Below are positions 23,288-35,813 of a stretch of 64,000 nt of DNA, piece by piece; the first letter of the stretch is position 1; each line of letters begins with the position of its first letter. The position numbers were made by a program, and so were the translations under genes. Below the pieces are notes generated by a model. It worked only from the letters and a program-made list of their open reading frames with translations. It was not told the origin of the DNA and did no database searches. The DNA comes from Chlamydoabsidia padenii (taxonomy: Eukaryota > Mucoromycota > Mucoromycetes > Mucorales > Cunninghamellaceae), in NCBI GenBank assembly GCA_025330725.1, contig JAIWND010000019.1, forward strand, positions 248,001-312,000. The letters are read 5' to 3'.

Positions 23288-26200
23288 ATGCAAATGACAA
23301 AGACCATGGCGACTACTACTTCTTCTACTACTACTACTCATCCAGACAACACCACTGCATCTGATATTCAAGCTTCCAACAAATCCTCCACGACTTGCAC
23401 AGACAACACCACTGAGTCCAATATCACCAAATCAACAAAAACCAAGCAACAACAGCCTGGTGCCGTGACGCAAGATGTAGCAATACCTTCTACAATTATG
23501 GAATCAAGTACCTCAGCTGTCAATCACAACAATGCTTCTTCCGCCACGAATGCCACAACAATAACAAAGAAAAAGAAGTCGAAACTACAAACCTTCAAGT
23601 CACTGTCAGATGCTACTATCAAGTCGAAATACTCTGTCCGATCTTCCTCTTCTTCGATATCCATCAAGTCAACTCACCATCACCATCACCATCACCACCA
23701 TCCGTCACCTCACTGGTTGACTTCTTTTCCTTCGACATCCTTGGCGTCTACCGTGTCGCCTTCTGGTGGCAAGAAGAAACTGCCTGGTGTCGATGGTCCT
23801 TTGGCTTCCGACAATGATGAATTCTGGTCAGCCACTAGCTCAACTGAAGAACGTCAAAAGATTCGTGAATTCTGGCTACAATTGGGTGAAGATGAAAGAC
23901 GATCTTTGGTGAAGGTTGAAAAGGAGGCGGTACTACGTAAAATGAAGGATCAACAACGACATGGATGCAATTGCTCTGTTTGTGGGAAAAAAAGGTAGGA
24001 TGGAATGGGGTAAAGAGGAATAGAAAACAAGGTACTGACTACGCTTCTTTTTTTATTTTTTCGTAGGACGGCCATTGAAGATGAACTGGAGGTTTTATAC
24101 GATGCTTATTATGAGGAACTGGAGCAATATGCCAATCAACAACATCAGCAACACAATCAATTCTACAGTCATAATCTACACGCAGCAGCAGCATCGTCCT
24201 CATCTATGGTACAACAGCATTCACAATCGTCTCAGTCTCTATCTACAACATTGACACCTGCCAAAAAATTCCCATTATTCCCTCGCGCGCTTTTGGATTC
24301 CAGTCAAGACATTCAGTTACATCATGATCATCACTCACTGGCAAATGTTAGGGGTGATGGCAACAATGGATGTGATGTCAGCTTACATGATGAAGACGAA
24401 GACTATGAAGACAATGTTGATCCGACAACGATGGTGTCTACTCGGCATGGTGATCCGGGGAAATCTTTGGTGGACGTGGCTCAATATGCAGCAGCAGCTT
24501 CACATCTTGTTAAAAACGGTCATGCTTCAACTATGGCGGAACATTTTAATTTTGGGAACAGTCTTACTGTGAAAGGTATGTAGCCTCCCCATAAACAATT
24601 TGCTTCATTGTACACTAACCCATCTCTCTCTCCCTCTCTCTCTTTATGCTTCATCAGGTGGTATTCTTACTGTAGCTGATGATTTACTGAAAAATGATGG
24701 TCGGAAATTCTTGGATATGATGGAACGTTTGGCCGAACGACGTATCCAAAGGGATGAAGGTATCAACATTGAAGGGGATGATATTAATGAAGATGACGAC
24801 GATCATGGTGACGACGATGGTGAAGACGATGAAGAATACTACGATGAAGAAGACGAAGAGGACGATGACGACCATAATGGAAATAATCATCATGGTGACG
24901 ACGACGATAATGAAGAAGATCAAGACAACGATGATGATGATGGTGATGAAGATGAAGATGAAGAAGATGAAGAAGACGACGACGAAGAGGAAGAAGAAGA
25001 GGTAAAATCAAAAAACAATGAAATGTAATACTCTCAAATGAACTAATTTGGGGTTTTTATTGTGATTAGCGGTACTTCTTCAACGATACTCGAACGGAGG
25101 AACAACGGATTGAAGAAGGGCGTCGGATGTTCCAGATCTTTGCGGCAAGAATGTTTGAACAACGTGTTTTATCTGCTTATCGTGAAAAGGTGGCCCAGGA
25201 ACGACAACAGCGACTGATACAAGAACTGGAAGAAGAAGATCGCCTTCAAAAGGAACGGGAACTCAAGAAACAAAGGGACAAGGAAAAGAAGAAGGACAAG
25301 AAGCGGTAAGGACTCACTGACAAAAATTAAACGTACTATTTGACTAACACACTTCCTTTTTTTCTCCTTGGTGGGGTGAATAGCCTACTCAAACAGCAAA
25401 AGGAAGAAGAACGACTGGCAAAAGAGGCGCAACGAAAGGCAGAAGAAGAAGCACAACGACTGGAACGTGAACGCAAAGAGAAAATCGAACGACAAAAGCG
25501 GGAAACGGAACGGCAGCGTAAAGAAGAAGAACGTCAGCGTAAAGAGGAAGAACGATTACGTAAAGAAGAAGACAAACGACGCCGACAACGTGAAGAAAAA
25601 GAACGACGACGAAAAGAAAAAGAGGAGCAACAACGACAAAAACAAGAACAACAACGGAAGGAAGAAGCGGAACGTCAACAGCAACTGCAACTCGAAAAAC
25701 AGCGCAAGGAGGAATTGGAATTGGAACGGCAACGTTTGGAAGCGACTAGTATCACCACTGATACTACGACCTCTTCGACACCGGTAACATCATCAACAAT
25801 AACAACCGACAATGACATACCTGACGAAACAAGACATCGTGTTTTGATGAATGCTTTACTCGGCTCTTCTAATACATTGGTCAACTCACATCATGATGGC
25901 GCAATTCGGGATGAACAAAGACGGTCTGTTGGCAATGTCTCCTTTGCACCTTCACATCTGAATGCTCTTCAATCTGGCTTACCTCCCTCTGGTAAGATAA
26001 ATAGTTATATATATATATATATATATATATATCTGTGTGTGTATGCATGTGTAAAGAAAGCACAAATACTAACTCTTGATCTCATTTATCAATGACTTGA
26101 TTTGAATAGGTAACATGGCTGCTCCTCTTTTGTCGATGTCTTCTGTAGCTCCATCTTTATCAAATCAACATATTGGCGGAAACATTGGCTCCAGCCTCTT

Positions 26201-27372
26201 CTCTCCTCTTGATGATTTATCTGGGCAATTGAACAAGACTCCTCGTCCACATGTAACATCTGTCGGTGCCATTGGTCAACCTGTGAATAGTGAACGACGG
26301 TCCTTCTCATCAACATCATTGACCGATTCTGTTGGTCATAATACAGAAGAACAAAACTTGAACACATCTCCGTCTCTTTTGAAGCGAAGATCTACTCCTG
26401 GTGACATTGGCACAACTTTAACTAATAGTCAATCTACTGGTATGGATAACTCCTTCTTCTCTAACTTTTTATTTGGTGAATCCAATCGATTATCACCATT
26501 GAAAGATCATAATCACTTTCATCAGCAACAGCAACAGCAACATATGCCTCAACAGCCATTACAGCCATTACATTCTGATTCTCGGCCTACAATGGTGGAT
26601 ACCAATGCTATAGACAGACGATTCAATGATATTCCTTATAACTGGACCAATGGTAAGAAAGGAAAAGAAAAGAAAAGACAAATAGCTATTATATATGTAG
26701 TTGACGTTTAAACAATGAACTATTTACGTAGATTGGAACGCATCAAATGTGCTTACGAACGGAATACGCAGCAACTTATTCGGAGATGGGATGGCAGCGA
26801 TGGATCGACAACATATGATGATGGACAGGGTAAAAACGGCCTATATAAAGCTGGATGATATCACCTACAGCCAAACCACATCAACTATCACCCCGTCCTC
26901 TTTTTACACCCTTGCTCAGCTCCACCGCATGCTCAGTGATATGTATTATGATCAACCTATCGATATCCGGGAACTCTATGATCTTTTGACCACACTAGGC
27001 CCTCAACATGGATTCCAATGTGTTTACAGCCATAGCAATCAAGATTATGTCGTACGATATCTGCCACAACAACAACAACAAACTCATTATCACCCATCAT
27101 CAACACCATCATCAAAAGCAACGTCTTCACCATTACCAGTGCAAGGGTTATCGTCCTTTTTAAATAGTGTTGGCTCTCATCCTTTATCAAATAGATCTAT
27201 TGCATATTCATCCATATCACCTCCACATCTTCCATTCCCATCATCATTTACATCACCTTCTTTATCACCACAACCTCATCCACATCAACAACAGCAGCAA
27301 CAGCAACAACAATCTCAATCTCAGCAATATCCTTTTAGTGGTACCACTCCTATTTTTGGTGCTCTATCATAA
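23288..27372 (+). CDS. NST1: NST1-like stress-response protein
   Basis: Seven exons (23288-23994, 24067-24575, 24658-25001, 25070-25305, 25384-25991, 26110-26652, 26732-27372) give 1195 residues, close to yeast Nst1 (about 1240). The diagnostic block spans the first splice junction: [20 protein letters not shown], then [30 protein letters not shown] and [15 protein letters not shown]. It is followed by a Gly-Ile-Leu-Thr-Val block, an acidic Asp/Glu tract (about residues 446-520), [14 protein letters not shown], and a long Lys/Glu/Arg coiled coil (about 521-720). The rest is Ser/Gln/Pro-rich with a late ordered segment around [15 protein letters not shown]. Nst1 is known from yeast salt tolerance and splicing-factor interaction. 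The first in-frame ATG is 23288; the upstream frame lacks ATG. Confidence 0.93.
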
Positions 27373-27682
27373 ACTCTTTGGTTGGCTTAGTTTAGTTAGT
27401 TTACTATATCTTTTTTGAAATCTAGACATCCTTTTGTTTTGGTTATTATTAATTGAATAAACGTATATAAATAAAAACCATATATACAACCCTTCGTCTC
27501 CTTGTCTTTATCTATTCCAAATAAATGATTGATCCATTCATGCACACCTGTGCCCATTGTAAAAAGTCCGACAACCCAGGTAATGACCAAAATATATTGA
27601 TGTGAATGATCACTACACACATGATCAATACGAATGTATCCAAGTTGGGTCAAACTTTATAATATTTGTCAGTGAGAGAGTT

Positions 27683-27723
<41 letters not shown>

Positions 27724-27793
27724 AGAGAGACAAAGGCATAATAATGATGATAAAAAGTTTTTTATTGAGTTAATCGATGCAAGTGATGGAGTA

Positions 27794-27829
<36 letters not shown>

Positions 27830-27897
27830 GACTATATGTTATGGGGTTAAATGTACAAACTAGGTAGTAGTGGATGGAGAGAGGGAGGGGTGCGGGG
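27373..27897. other. 3' intergenic spacer with (TA)n microsatellites
   Basis: Two TA dinucleotide arrays (27687-27721 and about 27796-27827) separate the convergent 3' ends. No gene is seen. Confidence 0.8.
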
Positions 27898-28809
27898 CTA
27901 GAGTGATTGATCCGAGGCAAGATCAATCCCATCATTTACCGAGATGTGATCGTCACCATCGTCTGCATGGTCTTTTTGATCTTGCCCGTTATCCCCCATG
28001 TCGTAATCATTATTATCGTCAAAGTTTACAATGCTGTTGTTTTTGGAATAAAAGGTGTCCATGAAGTGTACCCCCAAAGGATTAATATTACGTTGTTGGC
28101 AGGTTCCAATGGCGATGGCTCGTGTTAGTTGTTCACACATTTTCCTTCGTCTGAATTCATCCTAAATGATATAAAAGAGGGAGGAGGGGTGAATACATAT
28201 TGTTGTTTTGTATTTTTATTTACCTTGAGGTTAACATAGAATGTAAACATATTTCCATATTGTTGGATACTAGTACGAACTTGGTCTTCAATCAACATCC
28301 ACATATCTGTCATATCAACTGTGTAAAAATAAAAAATGAAAGAAGAAGCAAGCAGTTAGTCATCTATCTCTTCTTGGCGTTGTTCTTACCTTTAGTAAAC
28401 ACGATGGAGCATTTAAATGATAAAAAGTCAGGAGACATATGGCCAAGTGCTTGTTTCAATAGTTCCAAACTGGCAGGATTAGTCATGTCCACAATTAACA
28501 GAACATAATCCATTTCCTTCACGAGGTCTACCAAGTCGTCGTTAATGTCTTCCAGTAAATGTCTATCAAAAGATAGAGTTAATTTGTTCATAATCTGAGT
28601 TGACGTAGTGAGGGTAGATGCTTACGTTTTGAAAAAGACCTTTGTCGATCTTATCAGTTCGTTCGCCAATGTACGTTTCCCACTGGACGAAGGTCCAACA
28701 ATCTAAAAAAAAAATGTCGATTTAATACAATCTAACCAAGTTTCAAAAAAGCCATTGTTATACTTACCAGTATATTGGTAGCTTTGTTGGTGCCAAGTGG
28801 TCGAAGCAT
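27898..28809 (-). CDS. CENP-M-like protein (kinetochore CCAN subunit, pseudo-GTPase fold)
   Basis: Five exons (28768-28809, 28626-28702, 28390-28562, 28224-28318, 27898-28161) join to 216 residues. The start MLRPLGTNKATNILIVG resembles the animal CENP-M N-terminus (LRPL, then a small residue pair and a beta strand). The later DYVLLIVDMTNPASLELLKQ, LGHMSPDFLSFKCSIVFTK and YVNLK segments follow the same order as vertebrate CENP-M, which is about 180 residues. Unlike animal CENP-M it keeps a Walker-A-like GPSSSGKR (residues 17-24) and a TKVD (96-99) at the position of a GTPase G4 motif. No switch II DxxG is visible. The C-terminus is an acidic tail. CENP-M works at centromeres within the CENP-HIKM complex. 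Alternative: an unrelated small GTPase-like protein; the identity is inferred from sequence pattern only. Confidence 0.62.
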
Positions 28810-28882
28810 GTAAAAGAGGTGAGGAGTAAAGACAAAAAGGGGTTTCTTGTTTTTTTTTTATATTCCAATGAATTGACACGAT

Positions 28883-28895
28883 TTCGAATCCCGAC
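28883..28895 (-). promoter_or_regulatory. GGCGGGATTTGAA-type promoter motif
   Basis: TTCGAATCCCGAC, 74 bp upstream of the CENP-M-like start codon. Confidence 0.5.
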
Positions 28896-30641
28896 GATCC
28901 GCCTGTCATTGGGATCAATTCCTTTTTCTTTTTCATTCTCACTTCTTTTCCGGTTCTCACATTATCAATAAACGACAAAAATAGGTGATTCCAAATAGAA
29001 AGTTTACTGCAAATAGTTTTGCAGAACAGTGGATACAAATGTACATCATTCAACGACAATAACGGCACTTGAACCTACCGCCAGTTTTATACAACAAAGC
29101 AGCAACATGGGGGGGGGGCGATTTTTTACTAGCAATGTAACTCCAACTATTACACCTAAAGGTACAAAATGTCTCTCTCCGCACGTTATTGACAGGGTGC
29201 CATCTTTAATTCTATGATCCAGCTCGACATTGGTTTAGCGGACTTTAGGTTTATCTACTTTTTTGGGGGGGGCAGGGTTGTATGAAACAAGCGATACTCA
29301 AGGTAAGAAGCTCAATGCAAAAGAAGAAGAAGAAAGTGACAATACAAATAAATATAACTCAATATACTCTGTCACCTTTGATTCTTTTGACTTGCAGATC
29401 CATAGCACTCTTCTTCCAGGCTTGACGAACTGAAACGATCGACAGATGGATTGGTGGGCGCCACCTCCGACAAGAAAGCTTGGTCCAAATGCAACTACCA
29501 TCAGACTGACCTGCTGCACACAATACATCAAGGGGGGGAGGAGGAGGAGAAGGAATCTTCTACCGTAGATGTACACTACTTTTTAACCGCCTTAACAACA
29601 ACAGGTCCTACGATAGCGTGAATCCTTTGATCAATTTATGGAATACTACTCGAGGAACAAGGTGTTAATGGGTGGATACAGTACGACGCATCAAGATGGA
29701 CTTTATATGGATATGAATCAATTCAATTATTCACAAACTATTTGCATAGATTATGCCGATGGTGGTCTCCCCCCCCTTCCTGCAACAACAAGTATACAGA
29801 AAAGTGTCATCAGACAAGTCTCAACCCCTCTCTTTCACTTCCCTCCTTAATATGAATAGAATAGCATACACTTATAGTATAGTATAGTTATTTATTAGTT
29901 ATTATTGCTAATACATATTATATAATAAAGTAATAGATATACATTGTGAATAAAACATCAAGTGTCTTCTTATAAAGCATCCCATATTCCACATGGTATT
30001 TATCAATTAGGTTTTTATGTATATATCCCCTTGCCTCTCTCCCTTGCACTAGTGTTCCCCCAATCCAGAAGACTTTTTAAAAAACAGATTAATAATATTA
30101 ATGAAAACATCCATACAAATGATAGAATAGTATGCACGTGTACTTTTTTTTTTTTTTTTTTTTTTTTATCATTATCTTTCCAGCCCAAAGATCTCCATCA
30201 TCAAAAGAAAATGTAACTATTACAATCTTCACTTCTCTCATGCCTCATAATAAAAAGTACAACGGTTAATACATGTTATTTAATCAACTTGTTAGTAATG
30301 ACCACAAGGGGACACATGGTAGATCTCTTGCAAGGCGGTGGGGACATAAATTCAGGCACAGAAATATCGGGGTTTAAAGTCTTCCGAAGAAAGAAGCGAA
30401 TCATTGAATTACTTGAAGGATCATGATGACACTGATTGGTTTTTAACTGCATGAATAAACTCTTTTAATAACCTTTGCATTTATAGAGTCATTTGGAACA
30501 ATAACAAAAAAACAAAAAGATAAACTTGTTTTTCGGAGGGGGAAGATAAATATATATATATATATATAAACAGCACTTTTCGTTAAAGTAACTACTTTTT
30601 TTAATTCTTTTCTTCTTATTTTTTTCTTCTTCCCTATTAAG
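28896..30641. other. Intergenic region with one doubtful ORF
   Basis: Apart from the short frame at 29638-29850 (listed separately) no gene is supported. The region holds G-runs (about 29109, 29263), a 23-nt T tract (30145-30167) and a (TA)n stretch at about 30551. Confidence 0.5.
29638..29850 (+). CDS. Possible small protein related to the PPxY gene 1 kb downstream
   Basis: A 70-residue frame. It contains DMNQFNYSQ and, 9 residues later, GGLPPLPATTS. The protein at 30642 has KETKFNYNEDEEGLPPLSPS in the same order, so this may be a truncated or decayed paralogue. No promoter motif was found, and it could be non-coding. Confidence 0.3.
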   Translation: MEYYSRNKVLMGGYSTTHQDGLYMDMNQFNYSQTICIDYADGGLPPLPATTSIQKSVIRQVSTPLFHFPP

Positions 30642-31082
30642 ATGGACGGACTACCTACTTATTCTTCTTCAAATATATCACCACCCTCCTATGAAGCATC
30701 TATTCATGCAGCACAGCAAGAACAAGAATCCATTTGGCCCCGCAATTATCGTCGGGAAACTCCGCGCATTGATGTGGTGAAGTTTTATCATGATCTGATT
30801 TTGACTTGCCCCCAACAACAAGACTTTGATTTAAAAGAAACTAAATTCAATTATAATGAAGATGAAGAAGGGTTGCCACCACTATCACCATCGACTTCCC
30901 TGTTATCCCTACTGGAATTGGATGATGGTGTGGATGATCGATCGATAGTAGAGTTGAATCAACTTTTATTGCAAACATGGCCCAAACAAGATGATATACC
31001 GAGTTACGAAGTATTCAAAGCAAAAGCCAACAAGAATCAGAGTTTACGCCCCATATCGAATACCTTGTTTCGATCATCATGA
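30642..31082 (+). CDS. Small acidic protein with a PPxY motif
   Basis: An intronless 146-residue frame directly after a CT/TTC-rich leader. Near the N-terminus is SPPSYEAS, a PPxY motif of the type bound by WW domains such as those of Rsp5/Nedd4-family ubiquitin ligases. The middle has KFNYNEDEEGLPPLSPS, and a predicted helix follows (ELNQLLLQTW). No transmembrane segment is seen. It may be an arrestin-like adaptor fragment or a regulator. Function is unknown. Confidence 0.6.
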   Translation: MDGLPTYSSSNISPPSYEASIHAAQQEQESIWPRNYRRETPRIDVVKFYHDLILTCPQQQDFDLKETKFNYNEDEEGLPPLSPSTSLLSLLELDDGVDDRSIVELNQLLLQTWPKQDDIPSYEVFKAKANKNQSLRPISNTLFRSS

Positions 31083-31430
31083 TACCCTCACCAAGGGCGT
31101 GTACATTATTCAAACGCTAACATAATAAAAAAAGCATATCCTTTTACTCTCCCCTTTTATTTTCATAAAATGATAGATGACCTTTTTATTTTACTTAGCA
31201 CTTTGCACTCCCCTAAGTATAATGGAAATGGGAATGATGCATAATAATTACTTGGACACAGTAGCTTGATCTACAAATAAGTGTTGTCTTTAGGAGCGGA
31301 GTTTTCCCGAAAAGGAAGCATCAAAACAACTTTCCAATTTTTCATTTTTCTTTCTTGTCTCTTTCTTTTCCTTCTTCCACACTTTCAACTTTCTCTTTCA
31401 ATCTATACTCTGTTACATTATCTGCAAAGC

Positions 31431-34369
31431 ATGATCCAACACTCTGGTAGGAATCTTACGGCTGGTGATGCTTCTCCTACGTCAAACCAACGACAGCAGC
31501 AACGCCTCTTTAATCGAATGTCTGGCTTTTTATTTCAAAAACGCCAAGACACTCCAGGACAAGAAAACTATCCATCACCGTCTTCATCAACAGCAACACC
31601 TACTCTTCTTGGTGCAGTAACGACTTTGAATAATGGCGAATCACCTCTTCTTGATGAAGATGACGCTCCACGAGTAGACTCCATGTTCTCAACTCTCCCG
31701 TCCACCAACTCTACTATGCACGTTAATCATAATACGCCCCCTCCTCTTCGTACTGTCCGACTGGATGGTGGTATTGTCCATCAACCTGGTGCTCCACCTA
31801 CTCCTCCTCGTCGTACTACCTCACAACCAATAAGCCCTTTATCAATCTCTGACAACTCGACAACTATGGCTCAGCCCGAAGACTTTGATCAAGCATTTGA
31901 AAAAATGGCGGTAAGAAACAAGGGTGGGTGTAACATTTTTAATCTATATCTTTCATTGTTTGACTAATCCATTTTATATACTTTCTAGCACGAATATGGT
32001 CTTCCTAATGACGTGGCAAGAACATTATCATTGGAGGCGAAACAGGTCCTTTTACGAAACAGTCAGGCCAACAACTTGCAGCAAAACAACAGCAACAATG
32101 GGTTTTTCTCTTGGCGCACATGGGGTATTCAGAGGAAGCAAAAACAACATGTGGATGTACGACAAGATCGATTTTTTTATCCATCTACTTCTACAGCTCT
32201 ATCATCACCAGCCACGGATCCTAGCAGTAGCAACAACAACAATGTAAGTAGACAAATGGCCTATTCGACATCAGCACGTCATCGACCACGAAGAACATCC
32301 ATCATGACATTTACTCAGGGGTCACATAATAACAGCACCAGGCGGACAGGAACATTAGCACACCGAAATGATCGACACATGAAGAAAAGAGTCTCATCGC
32401 CTGAATACTTTATTCATCTATTGAAGGATTGCCATATTCGGGATTTGGAAGAATCTCAAGTACAAGATCTTCGTGTGTGTCTCCGTAGTGTCAAAGCCAG
32501 GTAAACTGATATATAAATACATACAAAGGTTATAATATGTTTTACTCATTGTAACTTTACTAGTTGGACAACCCAGTTTTTGCAGTTAGGTGGATATACT
32601 GTGCTCTCTAATCTCTTCTATCAAATGAACCATGCTCCAAAAAGGTAACAACATAGATACATCTGTAAAATGGCCAACTCATTTATGCATTCATTCTTTT
32701 GCTGTTCCATAGATCTCCAAACGACGACAAGATGCTTCAACATCTCGCCAAATGCTTTAAGGCTATAATGACACACGAGGTAAAAAGATATAAAGTGAAA
32801 ATGGGACAACCATAGAAGACATGTGATATTAACTTGTATCCCTTTATTCCGTAGCAAGCGGGTGTTGCCATTGTCTTGACCAATCCAGTGGGGTTGGGCT
32901 ATATTCGTGATCTACTCTTTGGACAAGTGGATCAAAAACAAAGATCTCTTTACAGCTTATCCGTCACTACCCGTGCTCACTTTTTGAATATCCTCTGCAC
33001 TCTGGCCAATCTTCAGACAACACAATCGGAAACTGTCCCTTACATACATGGCTACGATGTTTTACGACGACTTTTATTGGATTGTCCCGAAACCACCAAA
33101 CCAGTATCATCATTATCATCAACAACAGTACCTAACAGCAATAACTCGGTATCAACTGACAACATGGATGATCAAGCTGACACTGACGCCGAATTCCCAT
33201 TCCGCATGACACTCAAGGAAGACCCTCAAGACATTATGAAACTCATCTTTGAAGACGACCCTTTTTACAACAGTGGCCAGGTCTTGAAACCTCGATATAC
33301 AGCTTGGATGCGGGAATTACAATATACTGTCGAAAAGGAAATCGAACCTATCACCTTCTTGGCTCAAGTGTTGGATTACAAGTTTGAAAGCGCTTTCCGA
33401 CAACTTCGTATCAAGTCTCCTCCGACATCACAACAAGATTTACCTGGGGCTGAACAAGAACTAGGTGCTATAAATCAAGAAGCTGCTGCTGCTCCTGAAG
33501 AAGGGACTGGTAATGTCATGGTCGATGATGGTGTTGTTGAATATTTGGTAAATTACATATATAAAAAGAAAAGTGGCCGAGACTTGAAATGCTAACTCTC
33601 TCTTTTTTTTTTTTCTCAACCTATAGATCGCCCATCTCCGCCTAATCAACACTATTGTGGCCACTCAACCAACCTTCCAAAAAACTACTTATGATGATCG
33701 AGGAAGGGAAAAGGTCCGAATGGAAGTAATGATGTCTGGGTTCGACAAAATAGCAAAGGTAAATTTTTTTCAAAAAGAGAGTTGGGTTGATATGATATTA
33801 ACATTCTTCTTATAGGCTCTTCAATGCTGCCCACATCCGACATTATATGCTTTTTACTTTCGATATCTTCAACCATTGCTACAACCATTAGCAACTATCC
33901 ATCCCAGTCGATCACCAAGGTAAGCTTATATATCATACTGTCTCGCTCTTAAATCTCATCCCCACTTTTTTCTTTTTTCTTTTTTTTTTTTAATCGCTGT
34001 CATAGTCATCCAACTACAACTACCGACGACACTCTTATTAATACCCGATACGATCATACATCCTCCTCGACTTTACCAACACGAGATGGCATGTTACAAT
34101 GGGAAGATGAAGTCCGCCAAGCCAGCAGTAGTGGGATACTCTTTGAGCAACCTCCATGGGCAGACGATTCCTTTTATGAAGATGATGACGACAGTGACAA
34201 TTACGAAGATTATGAATCTGAAGAAGAAATGGAACCCTTCCATTATTATGACGACGAAGATGTCAACCACAACGATCACGACGACGATGATGATGATGAC
34301 GATCTAGGGATCACTTCGGTACGAGATCATGAACATCGATGGAAAATGGGCGCTGCTGTGGCTCGATAA
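31431..34369 (+). CDS. GBD/FH3 (diaphanous-type) armadillo protein without an FH2 domain
   Basis: Eight exons (31431-31910, 31989-32500, 32564-32644, 32713-32779, 32855-33547, 33627-33758, 33816-33919, 34006-34369) give 810 residues. After a Ser/Pro-rich start comes HEYGLPNDVARTLSLEAKQ, resembling the GBD of diaphanous formins, then SSPEYFIHLLKDCHIRDLE, WTTQFLQLGGYTVLSNLFYQ, GVAIVLTNPVGLGYIRDLL and later armadillo-like helices (FLAQVLDYKFESAFRQLR, HLRLINTIVATQPTF), in the order of a formin FH3 region. The C-terminus is a Tyr/Asp/Glu-rich acidic tail, and no FH1 or FH2 follows. I infer a Rho-GTPase-binding scaffold in polarity or septation rather than an actin nucleator. Confidence 0.82.
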
Positions 34370-35426
34370 AGGTGGCATCTCCCCTCTCTCTTAACTAGGT
34401 CTTTTATTATACATTCATTTATACTCATATATCTATATCCTCCCTTTTTTTTATAGTTAATCATCCATTATTAAAATATAATATGTATGATTTTACTCCC
34501 TTTAATTTACCCTATTGTTTTTATATAATTAATAAACATCTTATTTGAAAGAAATGTTATATGTATCCTATCTCCGGGCTTCGTTTGTCAAAATAGGTCT
34601 ATACACTAAAGATTCTAGTTACTGCTTTTAGAAAACATCACTCGCTTTTGTCCAACGGGAAACAGATTCCGTCAAACTATGTACCCAGATGACGTTCCTC
34701 TTTATGGTTTGAACGGGTCCCCCTTCCTCTCTCTCTCTCTCTCTTTTTTTTTTTTCTGATCCATGTGACATCCAATAGAGATGATCCCTTTTGAGAAAAA
34801 GAAGAGTGGATGATCAGTTTACTGATTCTTTCAAACCCCGATAGTCGTACCTGCATGAACGGTCCTGATGGTTTGCTTTATTTTAATGTGTGAAAATGGA
34901 TATGTAACCTTAAAGAAAGGGTGTTGATTCCGAACTCTCCTTCAAAAAAGGTGGTACATGCCGATGATTGAAACTCCGTGTCCGAATCTATCATCATACA
35001 CGTATAGAGTACGGGAAGAAAAAAAAAAGGACAATCCGTTTTGGCTATTGTCTTTTTTTTTTTTTTTTTTTTCGGCGTGCTTTTTACTTTTTCTTTGTCT
35101 TTAAGGGTTGGCATATGTGTGTATGTATGTATCAGCTTACAAGAATGGTCAGTTGATAGTTAGTACAACCAGATACACATTCACAAGAAGAAAACAGGGT
35201 TGATCTTTTTTGTGCAATCCAGTGACAATGAGTCCAATCGGTGGGGCTCTTCATATTATCTCATTCCTGTTTATATATATATATATATATATATAAGTCG
35301 GGATTTGAATCTGCCAAATGTTGCATTAAATAGTCCTTTTTCTTTTCATTCTGTTCTCTTTTTCTTTCTTTTCACCTTTTTATTTTATTTTATTTGTCTT
35401 ACCTATATTTGAATTAAAAATTTATC
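34370..35426. other. Intergenic spacer
   Basis: No gene is seen. A reverse promoter-type motif (TTCAAACCCCGA) is at 34830-34841, a (CT)n stretch near 34730, and a (TA)n stretch ends just before the motif at 35298. Confidence 0.6.
35298..35309 (+). promoter_or_regulatory. GGCGGGATTTGAA-type promoter motif
   Basis: TCGGGATTTGAA, 118 bp upstream of the Tyr-rich protein's ATG. Confidence 0.5.
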
Positions 35427-35813
35427 ATGTCTTTTTATTCCAGTAAGCCTACATCTCTCTTTCTCTTCTAAAAAAAAAAGAAACTCTACTAACTTTTATA
35501 TACAGTGTACAACTATCAGCCTATGCCTTCCATGTATAACACCTACCATAATCCATACATGTATGGTGGAGGACTATACCCAACAACACGACAATCTTAT
35601 TACTATGGTGGTGGATATGGCAATTATTACCCCTCATCTTACAGTAGCAGTTACTATGGCCAACGATCTCCTGGTCTCTTTCGAAACATGTATAATCGAC
35701 TACGTTATGGGAGTTCTCATTACTATCCCGAAATGGGTGGTGTCCATGGTCGTCGTTGGTCTTACGATAGTGATTATAGTTTAACAAAATGGAAACGAAG
35801 TGGGATCTATTGA
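35427..35813 (+). CDS. Small Tyr/Gly/Ser-rich low-complexity protein
   Basis: Two exons (35427-35442 and 35506-35813) give 107 residues. The first exon is 16 nt, and the junction recreates a Met codon. The composition is dominated by Tyr, Gly, Ser, Asn and Pro, for example YMYGGGLYPTTRQSYYYGGG. No signal peptide or folded domain is evident. The Tyr/Gly pattern is reminiscent of phase-separating or structural low-complexity proteins, but the function is not known. Confidence 0.65.

Noticed and set aside
24684..25011. Ile/Val- and His/Arg-rich frames opposite or shifted from the acidic tract
   Set aside because: They are shadows of the Asp/Glu-rich exon of the NST1-like gene.
27687..27827. Telomere- or centromere-like repeats
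   Set aside because: They are simple TA microsatellites flanked by ordinary genes.
27898..28809. SRP receptor beta or an Arf-like GTPase as identity of the CENP-M-like gene
   Set aside because: There is no N-terminal membrane segment and no DxxG switch II, and the G1 to G4 distance is short; CENP-M fits the N-terminus and overall order better, though not conclusively.
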